From positions 148,738,001 through 148,802,000 of the forward strand of contig JBITNC010000001.1 of NCBI GenBank assembly GCA_050084985.1: a stretch of DNA of 64,000 nt, read 5' to 3'. Position numbers and translations under genes: made by a program. The DNA comes from Nageia nagi (lineage: Eukaryota; Pinophyta). Below the pieces are notes generated by a model that saw only the letters and a list, made by a program, of their open reading frames with translations, was not told the DNA's origin and did no database searches. Shown here in pieces: positions 58,064 through 64,000 of the stretch; the stretch's first letter is position 1; each line of letters starts with the position of its first letter.

Positions 58064-61000
58064 ATCCCTCTTATAGTCTTCAAAATCTTAGGTTGCTCCT
58101 TGTGATACACTATAATTTCATGGTTGATAGGCACTGTAATATGGATTTACTTTACAATTAATTATGATGGCATATTACGTGATTTGGTTTTCAATTTATA
58201 ATACATGCTTACATGGTATTATCTTGCATGATACTAGTATTGTTTATATCCTTTGTTGTTATTGTGAGCTATTGTTGGAGCATTCATTCCTCTAGAAGAT
58301 GAGGAATGGCATTTTATGATTGCATGAGGTTTGTATATTCATGGGCCAATGGATGGTATATTTGTATTGACCCACTTTGTGCATTTTTTATCATATATTG
58401 CTCAACATAGTTCACATTGCATTTCAAATTTGAAAGTTACACCTTTGCATTTCATTTGGAAGCCCATCTTCAGGTGCAATACTGTTACATTTGAGTCACT
58501 AAAAAATGCATAAGGTACTACATACATTGTAAAATGCACTCATTCTTACATCAATTGCATTCAATATAAGATCACTTTGCATTAAAAGATTGCATTTTCA
58601 TTAATGATATTGTATCCATCTTGTTTAGTAATATTTCATAAATAAAGGTCTACAATGGGAGGTTGGGATAACAAAAATATCTCTTCATTATTGACTTTTG
58701 AACCTATAAGAAAATAATTTGTTAGAAAATGGGTCCAAAAAGGTAATCCTATACCTAGTAGTAAATTACCTAATCAGACCTAACATGTTCTAAAGACCTA
58801 AATTATTTATCTAACTTAAACTCTAAAAGTTAATCCTAAGCCCTAGTGTTAAACATTATGCTAAGTTAACATAGTGTTAAACTAATCTAAAACCTAAACT
58901 AAACCTATAATGCTAAAACTAGCAAAGATTTTGTAATTCTAAATCTAAACCTTACAAGCCTAAGGTCAACATGCACAGTGGAATGTGGCATTAATGGTAT
59001 GTTGATAAGTTATAGGCATCTTATGTGGGAGATCATCCCCACTGTTGGTTATTAGGGACTCCATCTCCACTATTGGATTGTGATATGCATGGCATGTTTG
59101 ATGTACTATGCATTTGTAATGGGGTTTTTGTTGGTAATTTCTCCACTGTTACATGTCATGAACTCCATATTCACTTTTGACATCGGAGAATGTTATAGGG
59201 TTTAGCATTTTGGGAGGATGAAAGAAATAATGGAATATTTGGAAGGAGTGTGGAGGCTTAACCCATGCATATAAGTTTTCCATCTAATGTAGTTGGTTCA
59301 TTTAGTGTTCAAACCCTTAAATGAGTTTTATAGGGTTGGGAGTAAGACTCATGATCATAAATTATGGTTTTTTAAGAGGTGAACCATGGCTTAAATGGCC
59401 AAAAACCCTCATCATGAGGGAAGCTCCATTAAATGTATCTGCAACGTTAGGGTTTAGGAAGGAAGGAAAGTTCATTAGAGATAAGTATGAGATTTTCATC
59501 ATTCTCATGGTCGAGAACTTGCCAATTTTTAGTAATATGGTTTTAATTCATGTATTGATAAGATTGGTCAAAACTTCTTAAAATTTTGGCATGGTCATGA
59601 GGCATAATAAGGTATTAGAACTTTTTGGGAGGATTCGTTGTTAAACTTATGAAGTTTGATTATTCTTATGGATATTTTAATTTTCTACCATAAATTTTAA
59701 TTGTTTCATCTATAATAACTCATAATGCTTCTGCAAAATTGTTACCTAATTTTTAATGGTAATATGTTGCTTTTCTATTTTATATAGTTGTGTAATGATC
59801 TTTATAAAAATAATTATCCCTATAACTTGAATTTGTAAGCTGCATAGGAAATAAATTAGGGCTTTTGTTTTAATATCATTTGTATTATTTAAGAGCATTT
59901 GGAAATTGTAAGTTCATGGTAAAAATTTTAATGATGAACTAAAATGACATGAGGGTTTATGCAATTTTTGATAAGTAGCATGAAGTTATGAACCTACAAG
60001 AAAATTGAGGTTGAAAATAATCTAGAACTAGGGTTTTTAAAGTATCATTACATGTATTATGAATTCATAAGATTATGAAGGATAAAAGGTAAAGGTTGAT
60101 TATTAGTCATTTCATAGTATATTTCTATGTCAAAAATTATTGATTTCATGGTGTAAATACGAAGTTGAGAAAATAAATAATAAAACTAAGGTTTTGTAAG
60201 TTTGCAGTATATAATTCCTTAGTATAAATCAATACTACATATAAGAAGATAACTAAGGCTTTCATGGAAGAAAACCTACAAACCATATTCATCATTTTGC
60301 AAGTAAAATTATGATTTAATATTTTCATAATGACTAGGGTTTTTGTGAATAATTACATAGCCTACAAATTCATAGATTGGGATTCATGGGACTAAACTAA
60401 AATATCGTTAAATACACCATCTATAGTGTGTATTCTACTACATATTCAATATCCATATAGTTTAAGCAAAACCATGAATAACTTATTTGAGGGTTTGGAA
60501 ATTGATGTCTAATCATGTGTAAACTTGTAACGAAATAGGTATATCTTTTGTAAGCAAGGAACTTTAATTTGATAAGAATCTAATGATAGTTATAATCAAC
60601 AAATTGTAAGTTAATATGGTTTAGTTCTTATAAGTAGGGGTTATAACTACGTTCAATCCTTAATAATTGTAGAATGATACTACATACTAATAACAAAGTT
60701 TTCAAAGAATAATAATGTAAATGCTTAATATCTAAACTCGTGGAAAGGGTTTATTTAAAGTAAAACTAAGTTGTCTACTTGTCAATAATAGTTAGGTAAA
60801 AAGTATAAACTAGTTGCAATAGTAGGTTTGTTGGTAGATTGTGTAATAAAATTGTCCTTTGCATCTCGATGGTCAATGAAAAAATTCATAATAATAAATA
60901 ATGAACCAAAGATTACTTTTACAAGTTTTAAATTGTCAGGAATGTTAAGATGAAGGAATAAAAATATATAAGTGATTTTGGTCATACTATAACAAGATAA

Positions 61001-63830
61001 AGTTACAAATGCTATTTTTTTGTTCTTATGAAGTTCCCCATTGTTGCATGGCATGTCATGGTTTCTCTTTGACATCAAATCACACTTATTTTTATGCACT
61101 TCAACAAGTGTATATGCATAAATATTATATGATACATTGGTAAGATGTCCCATGCATACTTAAACAAAATATTTTGCATGGGTGGAGATAAATTTTATAA
61201 TATATGTATGACATACTTTTGCATGAGGTCGACTAAGACCTATGGTTAAGACATGTAGTCTTATGAGTATCTACTTGTGTGTATGGTGTATGAGATTTAT
61301 CCTAAAGAGCTCGGGGGGTAATGGTGAAGTAAAGATGATATGCATTATTCCATTGGCTAGAAGACCACTTGGTGATTATGGTGAATAAGCTATCTCAACA
61401 CTTGTCCCCTCCAAAATTGACTTTTTTTTCCATGACATTTACGGTACTTTTGTTGATATGGAACTACTTATTTAAGGTTATATTCTAGTTGCATAGGTAC
61501 ACCTTGAGAGTAATAGATACTTTCATTGGAGATTTCATTAGATTTTGTATGATAAAGTTGATCACCTATACCTATATAAGTTAAAATTTTCATGGTCCTA
61601 AAGAAATACTTATTGATTATAATTGAAAGAGGTTTTGCTTTATGTTTGATAGATGAATATGTAATATAAACTTAATAGATTTATGATATATTCAAAATAA
61701 TTTTATATATTGTATTTGGTTTGATCCTTTTTGAGAAGGTGGAAATAAATGGTACTTATGTTCTATTTGAATTATGGAATGAATGGATAAGTTTTGTCTT
61801 AATGTGATAATTACAGGTTTCATTGTGCTAGATAATGTTTATATTTTGGTATCTTATCATTAATCCTTAAACATACATTTTATATAAAAGTAAAACAATC
61901 ATGCTTTACACAAACAATTGTATATTTGCACAAAAATGATATATGAAAAACCTACTTGGTAAATTGTAATGTTATGGTTCAACAAGATATTATTGAATGT
62001 ATCTTCAAATGATACATGATGATATTATGTAATTTTTGTTATGGGTTATATACTTTTATTTTACACATACAATTATGAACAAATGTAAATTTCTAAATTA
62101 TGTAATGATATGGTTACATTTCCTATTCACCCAAAAAGCAATGATAACTTCACAAACTTGGGAATATATAAATGCTCATATATTGCACAAATGTTCATAA
62201 TGAAGGTATAGGGAAAAAAAAATGTAGGCATCAGACAAAGCAAATTTATCTGAAAAGGATTACAAGAGAAGATCATTTATACTTCATGAATTGTAGAAAA
62301 ATGTATGTAAATTAATGGGCAAGATAACATCTTTATTTATGGTTCAGTTATGCAACTTGTTGATTAGAGTAACACTCGTAATAATACAAGGTATTTAACA
62401 CAATAACTCGATAAGGAACTTTAAAGGACTAATATTCCTATAAACCTTGAGTCTTGAAACAATGCAACATATTCAAAATTTGTAAAGGGTTGAAATGGAA
62501 TGGTTCATATAATAATTGATGCATGGAATAAACTAATGTTTTGATCAACAAATTGTTAAAACAAACTTATGAAACCAAGATAATTATAACTATCAATTGA
62601 GTAGCCTTTTATCAATACTACATGAATTAAGTAATCATGACCATTCAACCATAAATATGTTATGATCATCTTTGCATGTGAGAGTGTTTCTTTGGGCATC
62701 CATTTAAAATGGACCTTTTAGTACCAAGTCTCATCTCTACATTATAAAACAACCTCAAGGTCTTGATAGCTCCTCATCTTAAACTAAATGGTTTTGTAGA
62801 AATGAAAGGCAAGTCTCTTGTAAGGCTAAAGGGTAAAGTTACAACTGAGAAAGCCATGTAAAGAGCAAAATATATGATAATCTTATTTGATCAAGTAAAT
62901 CTTGGAAAGGAAAAATGAAGCAAATGTTTGTTGACCTATGGTAATATAGAAAGGACAATGTTTGTGGACTTATGGTGGACATAAGGAGGGCATTAATGCC
63001 TTGATGTGGTTATTGGTGGACAATGGTGAAGGATGCCATTGGGATTATCATTGGTGGACGATGATAAGGGCTACAAGTTCACATGTAACTCCCATTAATA
63101 ATTAATGGAGTAAACTTATAATAATTTGTTGTCATGCTTATGTAGGTTGATTGTAGCAACTATCTTTATGCAATTTGTTAGATATGGCTTGCTTTCTTAT
63201 GTACGAATCTTCTTTTCAAAGAGGATTTTTGGATTCATTGCAAAGGTAATTCCCTATTTTGAAAATTAACATCGAGTTTATAGTTACCATTGTATAAATC
63301 ACAAACGACAGAAGAAAAAAATATTAAAGAATCTTGATTCAAGTTCATGAAGATAAGAAATCATCAATCATAAATTATTACAATATTTCTTAAAAATATC
63401 TTAACATTCTTACTTAACCATAAACTCTTAAATAATGTTTGAAGATAATGATATCATTTTTAAAATCATCATAACATTCTTAAAAATCTACCATAATTTG
63501 TAAATACATAAATTCTAATTAATAATAAAAACTAAACAATCATTAAAAAAATTCATAAAATGTATTGAAATTTGTTGAATGCTAGAGGAAAAGGTTCATA
63601 TCTCACCCCTCTAATCATGATCCCAAATCTAATGTAAAATCATAGTCCAAAATCTTATCCAATTCCTTAAGCACTTACAAAACGACATACAAATTGTAGA
63701 TGAAAAAATATCAATTGAAAATAGTTCACCCTTGAAAGATAATTTCGTACGTAACATCCTATCAAAGATAACTTTCTAAGCCCATGAGGCAATTTCACTT
63801 TTCCTTTAATACGGCAGGAATAATTCTTTT
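58064..63830. other. long AT-rich stretch, nothing recognised
   Basis: Open frames such as 59321..59581 (+, 86 codons) and 61153-60782 (-, 123 codons) show no recognisable domain and have the base makeup of their surroundings. No LTR, terminal repeats or RNA gene were found by eye. Confidence 0.4.
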
Positions 63831-63837
63831 AAAATAA

Positions 63838-64000
63838 TGTATTACAAGCTTTCGTAAAGGATGCTTTGTAACCAACAATACTCGATGTGGACACGTGGCA
63901 ATCTTTTAGAATGGTGCACGTCGCATTCTAGTTGCTCTTCTTAAACTTCCCGCGAACGAGAAAGAGAGGGTCACAACACCCGCGACTAGGTTCTATGAGT
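63838..64000. promoter_or_regulatory. possible promoter at the window edge
   Basis: The last 160 bases are GC-richer than the preceding 5 kb and contain ACACGTGGCA with a G-box core CACGTG at 63892..63897, the type bound by bZIP/bHLH factors in light- or ABA-responsive plant promoters. A gene would start beyond the window; direction is not certain. Confidence 0.35.

Noticed and set aside
58780-58960. Runs like AAACCTAAACTAAACCTA resembling plant telomere repeats
   Set aside because: Units are irregular, lack the CCCTAAA register and sit in ordinary AT-rich sequence.
60782-61153. 123-codon minus-strand frame as a gene
   Set aside because: No recognised domain, base makeup like the surrounding AT-rich DNA and no promoter or splice context. 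A 123-codon frame can occur by chance in 64 kb.
1-64000. tRNA, rRNA, CRISPR or bacterial-type operon features
   Set aside because: None seen by eye, and the context is plant nuclear DNA. A tRNAscan or Rfam run would be decisive for small RNA genes, which I could have missed.

Overview
This window is plant nuclear DNA: AT-rich, poor in genes and dominated by old, decayed and nested transposable elements. I see one gene that looks intact, a light-harvesting chlorophyll a/b protein of the CP29 (Lhcb4) family at 27293..28216. It lies in a small GC-rich island. The load of diverged LTR elements and the short-tailed, Lhcb8-like form of CP29 suggest a conifer or other gymnosperm, but that is inference and no species marker was found.

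Layout: (1) 1-2.5 kb and 12.3-14.1 kb hold PPR gene fragments and a minus-strand plant transposase gene (Transposase_24 type). That gene is cut in two by a Ty3/gypsy insertion. (2) 2550..12288 is a three-LTR tandem array (LTR-internal-LTR-internal-LTR) with a perfect 5-bp target-site duplication, TCATA. Both internal copies lack the same parts of reverse transcriptase/RNase H and of integrase. (3) 16.9-24.4 kb is a decayed LINE (ORF1 with a DUF4283-like domain, endonuclease, RT, zf-RVT, RNase H). It is broken by a 445-bp solo LTR (duplication CACCC) and by a 1326-bp piece of an endogenous pararetrovirus (Caulimoviridae-like protease) flanked by a 22-bp direct repeat. (4) 25.4-26.0 kb is the end of a Ty1/copia element whose short LTR has a polypurine tract on one side and a primer-binding-like site on the other. 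(5) 27-28.4 kb is the CP29 gene. (6) 29014..42035 is a minus-strand Ty1/copia element with 542-bp LTRs. Its left LTR was split by a second element, 29513..37162 (LTRs 818/823 bp, duplication GACAT), which carries a gag remnant on the minus strand and, in the opposite sense, a plant mobile domain (PMD) gene remnant in place of pol. (7) 45.6-49.96 kb is a decayed TNP2-type CACTA transposon. Ten bases beyond its probable right end begins a 1103-bp non-autonomous CACTA element (49967..51069, duplication GAT) that has captured a PPR fragment. (8) 51.4-54.4 kb is a copia remnant without integrase. (9) 56.1-56.65 kb is a GC-rich island with short duplications, followed by an LTR at 57408..58063 of the same family as the solo LTR. 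(10) 58-63.8 kb has nothing I can name. The last 160 bases are GC-richer with a G-box and look promoter-like.

Only the CP29 gene is a working gene on present evidence. The rest is a record of insertions whose order can be read from nesting and target-site duplications. The best candidates for something little described are the gag-plus-antisense-PMD retroelement, the pararetrovirus insertion with its long duplication and hairpin, the PPR-carrying CACTA element, and the three-LTR non-autonomous gypsy array.
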